64,000 nucleotides of DNA, taken from NCBI GenBank assembly GCA_016584305.1, contig JACEEZ010025354.1, positions 152,501 through 216,500 on the forward strand, read 5' to 3'. Below are positions 30,615 through 42,083 of the stretch, piece by piece; within the stretch, counting starts at the first letter, position 1; every line of letters starts with the position of its first letter. Below the pieces are notes generated by a model. The model worked only from the letters and a program-made list of their open reading frames with translations, made no database searches and had not been told where the DNA came from. Position numbers and translations under genes: made by a program. Origin of the DNA: Chionoecetes opilio. Its lineage: Eukaryota > Arthropoda > Malacostraca > Decapoda > Majidae.

Positions 30615-33600
30615 CAATAACTACGACTGGAAACTTGTGGGGAGAGAAACAAAAGTTAGCAAAATGAAAATCACATGTAGCCATTTTTTGAAGATTGAAA
30701 GGAACAACACACACACACACACACACACAGGAGGCAGGTGAAGGGTTTGTTGTGATCGAGAGGAAGGACGTAACATTAAGGATTCCCAAGGCAATAAAAC
30801 TCGCCAAGGTGAGGATAAGGAAGCCGCAGGGAAGATTCACCTCCCTCCTTCCCCTCCTGCTTCTCACCAGCTAATGGTTTTCTGTCACTGCTTTACTATT
30901 TCGCTATCCCTATTCTTCCTCCTCCTTGACTTTTCATTGTTAATATTTCTCTTCCTCATTCCAATACCCGAACCCTGTCTTCCTCCTTCCTCCTCGACCA
31001 CAGCCATGACCCCAGCGAGGAGCGTGAGGAATACAAGAGGAAGGAGGAAGGAATGCAGAGACACACGGGCAGACGGACGGACGCACGAATCCTGTGCAGC
31101 GGTGAGACGCATTGCAGGCCGCTGCCTCCACATCGCTTTCCGTCGTCGCATATTGATTTGTTGACATCATCTGTTGACTAAGAATTCACACCGAGGGAGT
31201 CGCCAGCACAGGAGAGGTTTGGTTGGTGGCGGGCGAAGAGCAGCAGCCGTCTTCTCTGTTGCGTTACTGCTCCTTGTGATTTGTTTGCCAGTATTCTCGA
31301 GTTATTCTGGTAGTTCATTGTTACTTTTTTCCCTTCATTTGATATCCTTCATTCTTCTACCTTCTTCGGTATTCCTGGGGATTGCTCCTACATCGGTGGA
31401 ATGCGTTATGATGGACAATAGCTTTGATAGAATACAAAGGTGACCTTTCCAGACAGTAGGAGAGACATCTGAGCTCTTGGTAATTACAGTCCTTCTGAGT
31501 CTCCTTGTAAACAGCCTCATCAAGCGGTGGGTCGCATCCGGTAACCTCACTGACCCATGGGAGGACAAACGTTTGACCTCTCACTTCCCAGTTACCATGT
31601 CGCCATAGCGTGTGTAGTCGATGCCACAGCTGCCGCCTGGCTGCTGTGCATAGGCGGCTGCTGTGCATAGCTGTCGGTCCCGTGTTCGTTTTCCTTGGCT
31701 GCCTTCCCGATGGCAAGTTTCTTGAACGCACGCACGCACCCGTTCTGCTATTTATTGCGTCACCGTGACCATCATACAGTGCCAAACACACCTTTTTTGA
31801 CTCTTCTTATCATTAAAGAACAAGATGTGTGAAGCAACCTTTTGTTCGTCGCTGACTGCTGAGGAAGCACTTTCTGCCTCCCCTTCCCCACCCTACCTCA
31901 CCCTCTAAGGGGGTAAAGAACAACAAAAAAGCAGCCTGAAAGTACTCGGTAGATCCACAAAAAGAGTAGACCGACATTAGAATAAGTGCGGACACAATGG
32001 AGAATTTGGAGCCGTGCCTGTCTACCATTGCACAACGGAGACCATCCCTCACTTCCCCCCCTATTGTCTCAAACACGCTTCATTTTCCTCTTTGTCTCCA
32101 CTCATCGCAGTCCCACTCTTTCGAAATCCCGACATAACAGCCGCCAGAACAAAAAAATAACAGAGGGAACAATGATAACAAACACCTTTCCCTTTTCGTG
32201 TAAGTCTCCTTCGCCTGGCTGGACGTCCTGCCTCACTGAGAGGAAGGAGAGGCAGCTGTATGTTGTCACCAGGCTTCCTACGAGCATGATATAGTAGTGG
32301 CGGAAGCCTTAACGCGATACAGCTGAGTACGTGGATGAGGCTACTAAACAGAAGGCAGAGGAGGAAGGAAGACATTGAGAAGGAAGAGGAGGAGGAGGAG
32401 GAGGAGGAGGCAGAGTAGCGTCAGGCCCTACAGGAGCGGAAGGTGCCCATTCACAAAACTTAGTCTATATTTATATACAGCGACCCTGCCAACCCCTGCC
32501 TCCGCTACTACACCACGCACGCTGCCTAAGGTTGTTGTTGTTGCTGCTACTGTGCTGATGATGTTGCTGATGTTGACGGCAATGTTATGATTGTTATGGT
32601 GGTGCTAATCATAGTTCTTTTCTAGTACTTTTTCTTTACTCTCTCCTAGTTTTCCACGTTAATCATGGTCGCAGACGGCTTCTTTTTCCATTTAAATCCT
32701 CGTTTCTGACTTAGTGATGTGTGTCTTGAGTATAAGTGACACGTTAGGAATGTTCTATTAATGTTACGTATATGTGCGAGCTAAGGAGGAGGAGGAACGT
32801 GCTATAAGGAGGAGCAGAGTGTGTGGCTATGGTGGTGGTGGGTTGTCTGGTGGAGGTGTTGGGAGGGAGAGCCAGGCATGGAGGGAGGACGTGGAGGGTG
32901 AAGGGTGTTGACGGAGCCACGACAGAGTGATGCAGCAACAGTGAGTCGAGGGTGAGGAGCGTGTTGGCTGGCGGAGGTCCAGGGAAGGAGTGAGGAGGAA
33001 GGGTCGTGAGGGCCAACCAGCCAAGTGAGTGAGTGGAGGCAGACTCGTGAGCACCCCTCCCTCCCTCCCTCCCTGGTGCTGCTTTGCTACTCGCTGCGGC
33101 GCCCGTCACACCCAGCAGCGCAAAGGGAGCCTCTTCAACTCCCTCCAGGACTACCACAGGAAGCCGTCCCTGCCCTCCTCGCTCTCCAGTCACTCCTCCC
33201 TACTCCCTGCCGCCCAGATTTAATAACAGTCGCCGGATTGAGATACACCCGAGAATGTAAAGAAAGTTTCCCTCATCAAGTCGAGTTTGTGAGACGTGAA
33301 GAAACTAGGCTGATAGGCTATTAAAAACTTGGCTAAATAATCCATGATGTGTCGTAGGGAATGTGTAAAGAGGAAGATCAAAGTAACCAAGATAACTAAG
33401 GCATAAATATAGTAAGAGGAAAAGAAGGATGGTGGAAGGAGGCGGATGGGCGGATAGTAAGGCAAGGGGTTATGGGGAAACCCTAAGGACTTTCCTATCC
33501 GCATTTCACATCCGACTCTGGATCTGTAGCGGCTGTGAAGTTTTTGCTTACGCGTTCCGAGCAGTGCCTGGGAGGGCTAATGACACCCATTCACCTCCCC

Positions 33601-35027
33601 ACAGCGACCCTCTCCTCCCCTGCCAATCACGTCCTCGTCAGTCTACGGGCCAAAACACAGGCAATCATCACCCCGTCACACCGCGCTGGAGGACTAAGCC
33701 GCCCCTTCACCCCTGCTAGAGGGATAGGGGAAGGGGAGGCACCGAGTTATAGCAGAGCGGGGGAGGAGATTTCAACGCCACAATCGCCATCTTTTCCTTG
33801 GCAGTGATCGTGGCTTAACTTTAATGAATCAAAGAGATGCAGACACTCATGAAGGAGGGACGCGACTACAGCAGAAGGTGTGAGTGGCAGAATCTCCCGC
33901 CAGAGGCCTTGCTGTGGTCCGTAACGCGGGTGTTTATTTCCTCCTGTGCGTCCACCCTGAGCGAGCCACCAGGACTTTCTCGCCACCCCGGTCAGGTTTA
34001 GGCTTAGCGGCTCAAACTTTACAGCAGGAACTCCGGGCGATAAGTAATGATTTGAGACGTAATAAAGTCGTGGTTTTTATCACATGTCTCGCAAACAAAG
34101 GAGTGGCAACAGTGGTCATTACTAAATAATTATCATCCGGCCACACGCAACGGAATTACACGTAGTAGTTGTAGTAGTAATACGCTGGCAAACAGGAATT
34201 ATGATGCCGCTTCCGCAAAGAACAATAGCCAAATGACACACAAGGTTACTGCTAACACGTCCATTCTTACTACCGCACTTCCTCACACTATCACACATTC
34301 AAAGCACAGTACAAACAATGCACGAAAACAGCAACAACAACAACTACTACTATAGCCACATGAAGTAAACACAATTATGACTACCACACAGACCTTGCTA
34401 CAGTACATGCGTTACATCAACACTACTTCCCTGACTACTACGACAATTAGGCTACCACAGGAATCTACACCACCACCACCACCATAGCAACTAAACTTTA
34501 TACTACCACAACTAAAAAATTATCACCACCACCACGACAACGCCACATCAGCGCTCTATAAACCCCCCTATAACCCTCCCTCCCCCCCTCTTTTCCCTAC
34601 CATACAAACCGTGCGAGACCTCAGCAGGCGGCATAAACAGACCGTCACCTATCATTTCCGGCCTCCCCTCCTCCCCAACTCCCCCTTCCCCTCACCCTAC
34701 CCCCCATTTCCCCTCCCTACCGCCTCACCCTCCTCAAACTCAGCAGAGCGCACGCCTCGCCCCGCTAACGACACAACTACGCATATTGTAACTAACGACC
34801 CAACTTTCTCTTAAATTACTCCACTGGAACAGCAAGACAGTCTTCCTCTACTCCCTCCTACTCCCTACTCCCATCATACGCCAGACAGTGCAGTTTCACA
34901 ACGCTTTACGCACCCCCCCCATCCCCCTCCCTCCCTCCCTCTGACACTGAAGGGGTCTGGAGGGGGCAGGGGGGAGAAGAGGAAGGGACTGGTAGAGTTG
35001 GTGAGTGAAACTGCTGCTACTAGAATT

Positions 35028-35029
<2 letters not shown>
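30613..35029. other. 4.4 kb mostly unique stretch
   Basis: Contains (CA)n at 30,709-30,729, (GAG)n at 32,380-32,411, a 15-bp direct repeat GGCTGCTGTGCATAG at 31,639 and 31,656, and A/C-rich sequence at 34,300-34,900. Candidate frames (31,174-31,443 plus with two hydrophobic stretches; 31,357-31,791 minus; 33,884-34,129 plus) are of chance length and lack recognisable domains. Confidence 0.5.

Positions 35030-35092
<63 letters not shown>
35030..35092. repeat. (CT)n microsatellite
   Basis: CT array with one TTTC near the end. Confidence 0.96.
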
Positions 35093-35762
35093 ATTTATTA
35101 TTTATTTTCTTCCACAATTAACTTGACAATTTTTTTTCCGCTCATAATGTGTGCTACGCGTTAAGCTAATGTATTTATCCAACCTTCTTTTTGCGAGTAC
35201 TTTTACCCAACCCGATACGGAAGGTAAATGGGAGGGAAGGTGCCTAATGACGAGACGTAGACTTTTGATCTTTACTTTGAGCCTAACAAGGAGTAAATGC
35301 AAAGAAAAATAAACTTTACATAGGGGCAAAAAAAAAAAAATAATAAGGAGAGCGAAGGGAAAAGGGGTGAGGCATATGGCGGCCTTTCCTTAACTCTTAC
35401 ATTTTGCTGCCGGAGTGGTGACATATAAACAACGTAAGGGCGTGCGGGCGCGTGACGTGGGTGGGCGGGTGCGAGGGTCAACATAGTGTCGTATGGCTGC
35501 AGGTGGCCACATCGCGAGGACGGAAGTGTTGAGAACCACCACTTCCACCACCAGGCCTCTCCCTCTCTCCTCCCCACCTCCGCCACGCCCATCCTTCTTC
35601 CCTGCCGCCCTTACTCTCCCCTCTGCACGCCTGCTTACACGCCAGATGCATACAGGAACGCCCACACACACAAGCCGTTTTCCTTTCACGTTTAGGAGGC
35701 TTTCATATAGGTTAGATAAACGGATGGGGATGAAAGGTAGAGGTACTGTAGGTAGTGTTAAG

Positions 35763-35823
35763 TAACAGGAACTACCACGTGTAGGTCTCGCGGCCTCTTG
35801 TAGCTTCCTTATGTTCTTATGTT
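35763..35823 (-). mobile_element. dispersed AACATAAG element, copy 1
   Basis: Read on the minus strand it starts AACATAAGAACATAAGGAAG, continues with CTACAAGAGGCCGCGAGACC, then CACGTGGTAGTTCCTGTTA. Two further copies lie at 56.5 and 60.1 kb in the opposite orientation. An 8-bp period (ATGTTCTT on plus) marks the AACATAAG end, as in the simple-repeat tails of some SINEs and non-LTR elements. Possibly extends left to about 35,735. Confidence 0.8.
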
Positions 35824-35833
35824 AACATAAGAA
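35814..35833. repeat. perfect 20-bp palindrome
   Basis: TTCTTATGTTAACATAAGAA is its own reverse complement, with no spacer. Its left half is the tail of the dispersed element and its right half is the same tail in the opposite sense. Confidence 0.98.
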
Positions 35834-36049
35834 ACACACCCAGGTATCACCCTCTGCAGAAGGCACTGATACCACAAAAGTACACCCTCTGGACTACCTC
35901 ACGATCGCCACGTCTCCCAAGCCTTCCTGCCTGTGCCTGGCGCCGACGATTCAACCACAAGCCTCGTTTCGTCCCACTCCGCCTACTACCACATCGCTCA
36001 GCCAGGGACGAATGACAGAATGATGGCACCAGTGTACGTAGTTCCTCAC

Positions 36050-36052
<3 letters not shown>

Positions 36053-36083
<31 letters not shown>
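36053..36083. repeat. (CT)n, short
   Basis: CT array of about 15 units. Confidence 0.92.
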
Positions 36084-36086
<3 letters not shown>

Positions 36087-36374
36087 AACCGACACAGCCA
36101 CGACGGGTAATTATCCATGGAGCGCTTCGTTTTCTGCCCTCGAGTTACTGTCACTGTTCATCCACCATCACCATAACCGCCCGGAGGGAAGCCGCTGGTG
36201 CCCTGCTGCGAAGACGAGCTTCTAGGGACGCAGGGATGCCGATAAGTACTTACTACACTACGGTTACTGCTCCTCGCACCCCCCTCCCCTCTCTCTCTCT
36301 AGTACCGACTCAAGGTGAAAAAGGTCAAATTAACTTCCTGCACGCAGAAAAAAAAAGCAGCCTTACTATCGGGA

Positions 36375-36458
36375 TTTCGTGTCAATACTACATAATTTCG
36401 TGTCCATACTATATAATTTCGTGTCAATTCTATATAATTTCGTGTCAATAGTAAATAA
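36375..36458. repeat. 21-bp minisatellite, 4 copies
   Basis: Units start at 36,375, 36,396, 36,417 and 36,438, each opening TTTCGTGTCAAT or a one-base variant and ending TATAA or similar. No indels; 21 is a multiple of 3, so a heptapeptide frame (Asp-Thr-Lys-Leu core) is open on the minus strand. Confidence 0.95.
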
Positions 36459-36519
36459 TAAGCAAATCATACTTCCGCATACACTAAATACACACTGCAG
36501 TATATAGACGAAGACAAGA

Positions 36520-36623
<104 letters not shown>

Positions 36624-37115
36624 ATCAAGGACGAGGACAAGGAGAAAAAATGCGGGGACGAGGACGACGAGGAGCAGGGGGGTGAGGGACAGCGGGGAGG
36701 CGCGTGTGACCGTGTAGGGCTGCCGCTGCGCCTCTTGGTCGTCCAGCTCTCGTAATCCGAGCCTGTACTTCCTGTTTCCTGCTGCCTCTTTTAGGAAGCT
36801 CGCCAGACCCGCCACCTACTAGAGTCCCTCAACCCCCGTGGAATGTGCTCTACCTGCCCCTTCCTTCCTTCTTCCTCCTCCTCTATAGAGCCGCACGTCC
36901 CTTCATTCCCAAGCCCCATAAGCCCAGCCGTCTCCTCTCGGCTTCAATTTAGACACAGTAAAGTCAGTGGAAAAAATGTCAGCCACGCGAAACTTCACTA
37001 CAAATATGGAGTGAAGATTTTGTTGCTCTTTCATCTATGTTATATATAGATCAGTTGTCCTTTGCATGCTGTTTGTTCACTTGTTTATTACTGTAACTCA
37101 CTTAGCAGCAGGAAT

Positions 37116-37118
<3 letters not shown>

Positions 37119-37189
<71 letters not shown>
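37119..37189. repeat. (GA)n microsatellite
   Basis: Pure GA array followed by GTGAGTGGGGGGG. Confidence 0.97.
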
Positions 37190-37190
<1 letters not shown>

Positions 37191-38363
37191 GTGGGGGGGG
37201 ACGTGAAATAATGGGAAGGCATGACGGAGGTAACGAAAAAAACGATCTGACAAGTTTATAACCTCTGTCATTTATTCGTCCGGAGAAACAGGAAAGAGCG
37301 AGAGAGAAAAAAAACTTCCCCACACTTCAAGTTCAGCAAGTTGTGGTCATTTAATAAACTTTCCATTTGAGTGTTGAGTGTGGCCACGCTATCGTGTGCG
37401 GCGTGAGGTGTGAGCGCAGCGGGTTGGGCTGCGTTCGTGCCTCGTCCGTCACGAAGGGAAGCGCGGTACTGCTAACCTCACACAGCAGCTGTTCGGGGAT
37501 CGTGTCTTATTTAGAACCGCAGGGCAGCACGGGCACAGCAGGGTGTTGGGAAAGGTGGTGCCTCAGACCTCAGTATTTCACTTCTTCAGACTCGTGGTGC
37601 ATGCACTTCGGTGAGGTTGTGTATTAGGCGGGCTGCGTATCGCTAGGAGTAGAGAGGGGGAAGAAGATGAATGAGTAGCATTGAGTTTTTGCGTGAGGAA
37701 GGGAGAGAGAGAGAGAGAGAGAGAGACAGGCATGCGCTGATAGTCATATGGGACGTACAACACGGAGTGAGGCACCATTTCGGACGACACACAGTCATTT
37801 GGACACGGATGGCGGGAATGGACACGGCCGGAAGGAAGAAGACTCATCCTCGGCTCAGTAACAAAGGAGTAATTTGCTACTGCCACCACACCGCCACCAG
37901 CTACCGTTGTCACCACTCTTATTACCCTATACTCTGGCGACCCTCCACCATCATTACTCCGACAGTCCTCCACTTAACACTGAACTCCTGTACCTTAAGA
38001 TGGGAAACCACCACATCAACCCTACTTGTTATATACACACTACAACCCTCACCCCTCCACTAACTACTATCCGTAACGCCACCACTTTCATTCCACCCAC
38101 CACCTGCCTCCACCATCACCTCAGCACCCACCCAATCTACCACCAGCACTGGGAGAGCCTCGAGGGACCAGAGTTGTGTAGAGGAAACATACATGGAAGC
38201 TTTAATGACACCCTGGAAGGCTGTCTCTCCCTCGCTCTTTGGCGCTAATTTACAACCTAATGGAACCCTCAGGCACCTCTCCTTCACCTGGACGACGAAC
38301 GGAACTCGTGCAGACGGACATGAAGTGAAAAATATGCCAATTACAATATCGCAAACCACTGTA
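37190..38363. other. unique stretch, no gene seen
   Basis: Short (GA)n at 37,702-37,726; ACC/CAC-rich at 37,880-38,150. No gene supported. Confidence 0.5.
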
Positions 38364-38503
<140 letters not shown>

Positions 38504-38654
38504 CTTAATATTACCTTCTAAAAATAAGCACCGAAAATGACATCTCCACGGCCTGTTGAGCGTTGTAGGTGTTGGTGCAGAGTCATCAAGGGCGGAAAAC
38601 GAGAGATTGGGGTCCTCGCCGCCACGACCGTTCCTGTCCCGTGTTGGCAACCCT

Positions 38655-38900
38655 TCATAAGCAGCTGTCACGATCGTAATTACAGTGACGTGTAAAAAAT
38701 GTATGCTAATGTCCGGCGACGCATGCGTGTACGTTGCCGTCATTATGCATGCAGTCAGTCCGTCGGGGCGGGAAGCACAGGCAGAGGCAAACAGGTAAAT
38801 AGCGGTGCATATCCAGAGTTTCCCGCCGTCACAATATGCATTAAGCAATTTTGGTGGGTTGTCAGTGATATATGACCGACATGGGCTAATGCAACCATCA
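38655..38900. promoter_or_regulatory. candidate enhancer with POU-like octamers
   Basis: Octamer-like words: TATGCTAAT (38,702), ATTATGCAT (38,742), TATGCATTAA (38,835) and TAATGCAA (38,887). An E-box CAGCTG, TAATTAC and a CRE-like TGACGTGT lie just upstream. No simple repeat in the stretch, unlike its surroundings. Regulatory role is inference. Confidence 0.3.
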
Positions 38901-39031
38901 AGAGGGACTCCTTGCTGCTACAAACGTTCCTTACATCCTGCCATTCCACTTGTAATTTCCCCCAGGAACGCGTGAATCTTAAGAGAATAACTTTCCTGGG
39001 CTAACTTGCTAAGATCATTAACACACACACA

Positions 39032-39054
39032 GTCTCTCTCTCTCTCTCTCTCTG
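39032..39054. repeat. (CT)n, short
   Basis: About 11 CT units after a CA tract. Confidence 0.9.
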
Positions 39055-39253
39055 AGCACGTGAGGTCATTCCACCCATACACCTTTACTCTCCCCCTCCT
39101 CTTCTTCATCCTTCTTCTTTACACCTCATCTTTCCATTCATGAAGGCTGCTCCTCGGTCCTCGCCTCACCTCCATTCATAACACCTCCGTCCCCTACACT
39201 CCGCCTCCCCTCTCTACTAAGGGAATACTGCGGCTTGTCGAGGAGGGGAGGGG

Positions 39254-39255
<2 letters not shown>

Positions 39256-39338
<83 letters not shown>
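39256..39338. repeat. (GT)n microsatellite
   Basis: GT array with one GGTG break. Confidence 0.97.
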
Positions 39339-39340
<2 letters not shown>

Positions 39341-39422
39341 AGTACAGTACATTATTCTACTTACAGAAAAGCACATCAATCAATCTGATGAACACAAGCA
39401 CATAATTTAGAATGAATAGAAG

Positions 39423-39549
39423 AAAAAAAGTTGAAATAAAGAACGCCCAAAAAAAGTTGAAATAAAGAACGCCAAAAAAAAGTTGAAATAAAGAACGCAA
39501 AAAAAAAAATTGAAATAAAGAACGCAAAAAAAATTGAAATAAAGAACGC
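39423..39549. repeat. A-rich minisatellite, 5 copies of 24-27 bp
   Basis: Each unit is a run of 7-11 A followed by (G)TTGAAATAAAGAACGC. Unit starts are near 39,423, 39,449, 39,474, 39,499 and 39,526. Length differences lie in the A run and in one lost G/CC. Confidence 0.95.
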
Positions 39550-39879
39550 AAAAAACAAAAAACAAAATTACCACAAACGAAAAAATAACGCAAGAAAAAA
39601 AGGCAAGAAAACACAACGCGCAAGACATTAAAACGTGTTGAAATCACAGGTAAAGAGACGTGAATTGCGAGGGAAAAAAAACAACTAAAGACTTCAAATG
39701 ATCGCCAAGGCAAGAGATATAGAGCGTCACTTTTACCCACAAGTGTTGCAAAAGCAGGCGAGGAAGACATCATGTAGCAAAGGGCAAACTGGGGAGGGAT
39801 AAAAAGGGAACAACTATACTGAAGAATATTGAAGACAGCGTAAAAGGAGGAAGATGCATAGCGCTGGTAAAGTTGTAAC

Positions 39880-40290
39880 ATAAAGAGGAGGGAACAGGCG
39901 AGTGAGAGAAAGAGAGGAGAGGAGGAAGGGACGAAGGCTATGGAATGAAGGGGAACGGGCGACAGGGATGCTCGGAGGGAAGGAAGGAGGGCGGTAGGGA
40001 GGGTGGGTGAGAGGAAGGGAGGGAACGAGGGAAAGAGGAAAAGAGTAGAGTATGACCTGAAAAAAAGGGATGCAGAACGAAAACACGAAAAGTGAACAGA
40101 AAATGGAGAAAAAGAGAGTGGTTGCGGCGGGGAAGTGGGAAGAGAGAGAAAACGGAGAGTAACAGGGGAAGAGAAGAGTGGGAAAATGTATGCCACATGT
40201 CGCGGAGTAAAAATGGAAAACGTGGCCGAGGAAACACTCAGACGAAGACAGAAAAATGGGAGAAACTTTACCGTTGAAGGTAACGAGGAT
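39880..40290. other. 400-bp polypurine tract, not a simple repeat
   Basis: A and G dominate the plus strand without a fixed period. This suppresses stops on the minus strand and explains most of a 342-residue minus-strand frame (39,357-40,385). Confidence 0.7.
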
Positions 40291-40816
40291 GAGCGTGGTA
40301 AGGAAGATAATCCAGCTTGACTAAATTCTGCCGCGTCCTCCTTCGCGACTACCACTGAAATGTCGATGGAAACACGTGTATACAAATAAGAATATACATA
40401 AATTTTTACACAAATAGGTTCTGAAAATCACAAACATGTAAATGACTGAATGCATAAATTGTTGCGGATATCAAGAGAATAAAAAATTGCAACATGTGAG
40501 CAGACAAATTTGAGATATCTTTAGAGTATGAATAGATACATCTTTATACTTCCTCATGTTTTCTGCAAAATTGCCTTATCTGCAAAATATTCGAGCAGGG
40601 AGTGGCAAGGACACAAAGTGGTGTAAGGTGACCCTCAGCCCCCCTCAAGGTATTATGTATATATCTATAGCGATCTTTATTTTCTCTCCATTCTCCCCTC
40701 CTTCCTTCCTTAAACCGAGTGCTTCAGTGACCTGTCAAACTGGTTTCTCTCTCACGGCCATGTATTCCTAGGGCCTTTCTCTCTTCCTCTCTCTATGAAT
40801 GTGTGTACGTGTGTGT

Positions 40817-40833
40817 GAGAGAGAAAGAGAGGA

Positions 40834-40930
<97 letters not shown>
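40817..40930. repeat. (GA)n microsatellite
   Basis: GA array, about 45 pure units, with AAG variants at both edges and GT words outside. Confidence 0.97.
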
Positions 40931-41654
40931 AAGAGAGTGAGTGTGTGTTATAGAGTCCACAAGTTCATAAGTCCCATGAAGGGATGCCTGCAGCAGGAGG
41001 CGCCATGCTCTGCAGCGTCTTGGGTGATGCCCCAAAGAGCGCTGAAGTCTCGCGTTCGCATTGGCCGTGATGGGTGACGGGCTGGCAGGCTGTGCGCGGC
41101 TCGGCTTTGCGGTGAGCTACAGTGGCTTTTCCAGCAGGATATACGAAAGGGCCGTGGAAAACTAAAGCCGCACATAAAGTCTCGTATTTCGTTATCTCGC
41201 CACGAGACTGACCACCGGGTGTTATCTCCGGCCGAGGCGTCCCTCCCACCTCGCACATACTGTTAATTACGAGATTCTAGGGCAAAACCAATCCCCCCTC
41301 CCATCACCTTTAACGATTAATTACTCTAATAAACCAACCTGCTCCCCCCTTGCCTGTGCCATCAGCCACTAGGCGCTCCGCCCACCGCCCACAAACCCCG
41401 CCTCAGCCCGCCCACGAGGCGAGGCCGACGCGCGCATCTCCCTCCCCCGTCGCCGCCGCCGCAGCCACGCCACCAATATCCAACGAATATTACCCCCCCT
41501 GAACGAAATTCCCTTTGGCACCACCCAGGCCATACATTGGAGCCCCTAATGAGTACTTTCTGATACGGGGCGAACATTTTCCTCGACGGGGAGGAAAGAG
41601 GGAGGAGAAACCCGCAGACCCACGCCTCCTACCTGAGCCACTAACTACGAGTGA
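40931..41654. other. GC-rich unique stretch upstream of the 41,655 frame
   Basis: GC-rich with CpGs at 41,370-41,475 and TAATTA words at 41,264 and 41,318. Could be a promoter region; no TATA box or other positioned element seen. Confidence 0.35.
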
Positions 41655-42083
41655 ATGATCAACTTTAAGCTACGCTCTGGAGTGTGGTTGGTGTTGGTGC
41701 TTGTTTCCAGTTGTTCGCCACACCTCGCCCAGGCAGCGGCCAAGGGTGCTGTGCTGCTGGCCGGCGTGCTGGTCACTCCCGCCACGCCAAGCCACGCTCA
41801 CGACAGATGGCCCTCATGTCTCCTTCCCTATGACACACCAAACATGCTTTTATTGTCACCAGAGTTCTTCACAGGGGGTGATGTGAGGGCGGGAATCACA
41901 GTTTCGCGGGGAGGGAATATACGTTGTCACTATCAAGGTCAATAAGATGCTCACTCGACCTCCCTTTTCTCCTTGCGTAATGATGATCAAAATTTTTATT
42001 TACTTAACTTTTTTTTTCTTTTTCTCTCTCTCTCTCTCTTTTAGGTTTTCCTTGAACACTGCGACACAAAAAAGTTACGATGA
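41655..42083 (+). CDS. possible two-exon small secreted peptide, unrecognised
   Basis: From the ATG at 41,655 the frame opens with a basic residue pair and a hydrophobic core (VWLVLVLVSSC), then Ala-Gln-Ala, a plausible signal-peptidase site near residue 28. A second hydrophobic stretch follows. A donor-like GAT|GTGAGG lies after codon 76 (exon 1, 41,655-41,882, phase 0). After 162 bp a long pyrimidine tract and TTTTAG|G at 42,044 make a good acceptor. Exon 2 (42,045-42,083) continues in frame for 12 residues to TGA, giving 88 residues. Unspliced, the frame stops at 41,945 (96 residues). The -3 base at the start is T, not ideal. No AATAAA lies close downstream (nearest seen about 43,402). I do not recognise the family; the intron fit could be coincidence. 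Confidence 0.28.

Noticed and set aside
31357..31791. 144-residue minus-strand frame outside repeats
   Set aside because: Chance length, no recognisable domain, no splice or promoter support.
33884..34129. 81-residue plus-strand frame with reasonable composition in its second half
   Set aside because: Chance length, no clear start context or family; noted only as part of the 30.6-35.0 kb stretch.
39357..40385. 342-residue minus-strand open frame, Phe/Leu/Ser-rich, resembling a membrane protein
   Set aside because: It lies opposite a 400-bp polypurine tract and a minisatellite whose A-runs give poly-Phe. Composition alone explains the lack of stops; no transmembrane spacing or family motif.
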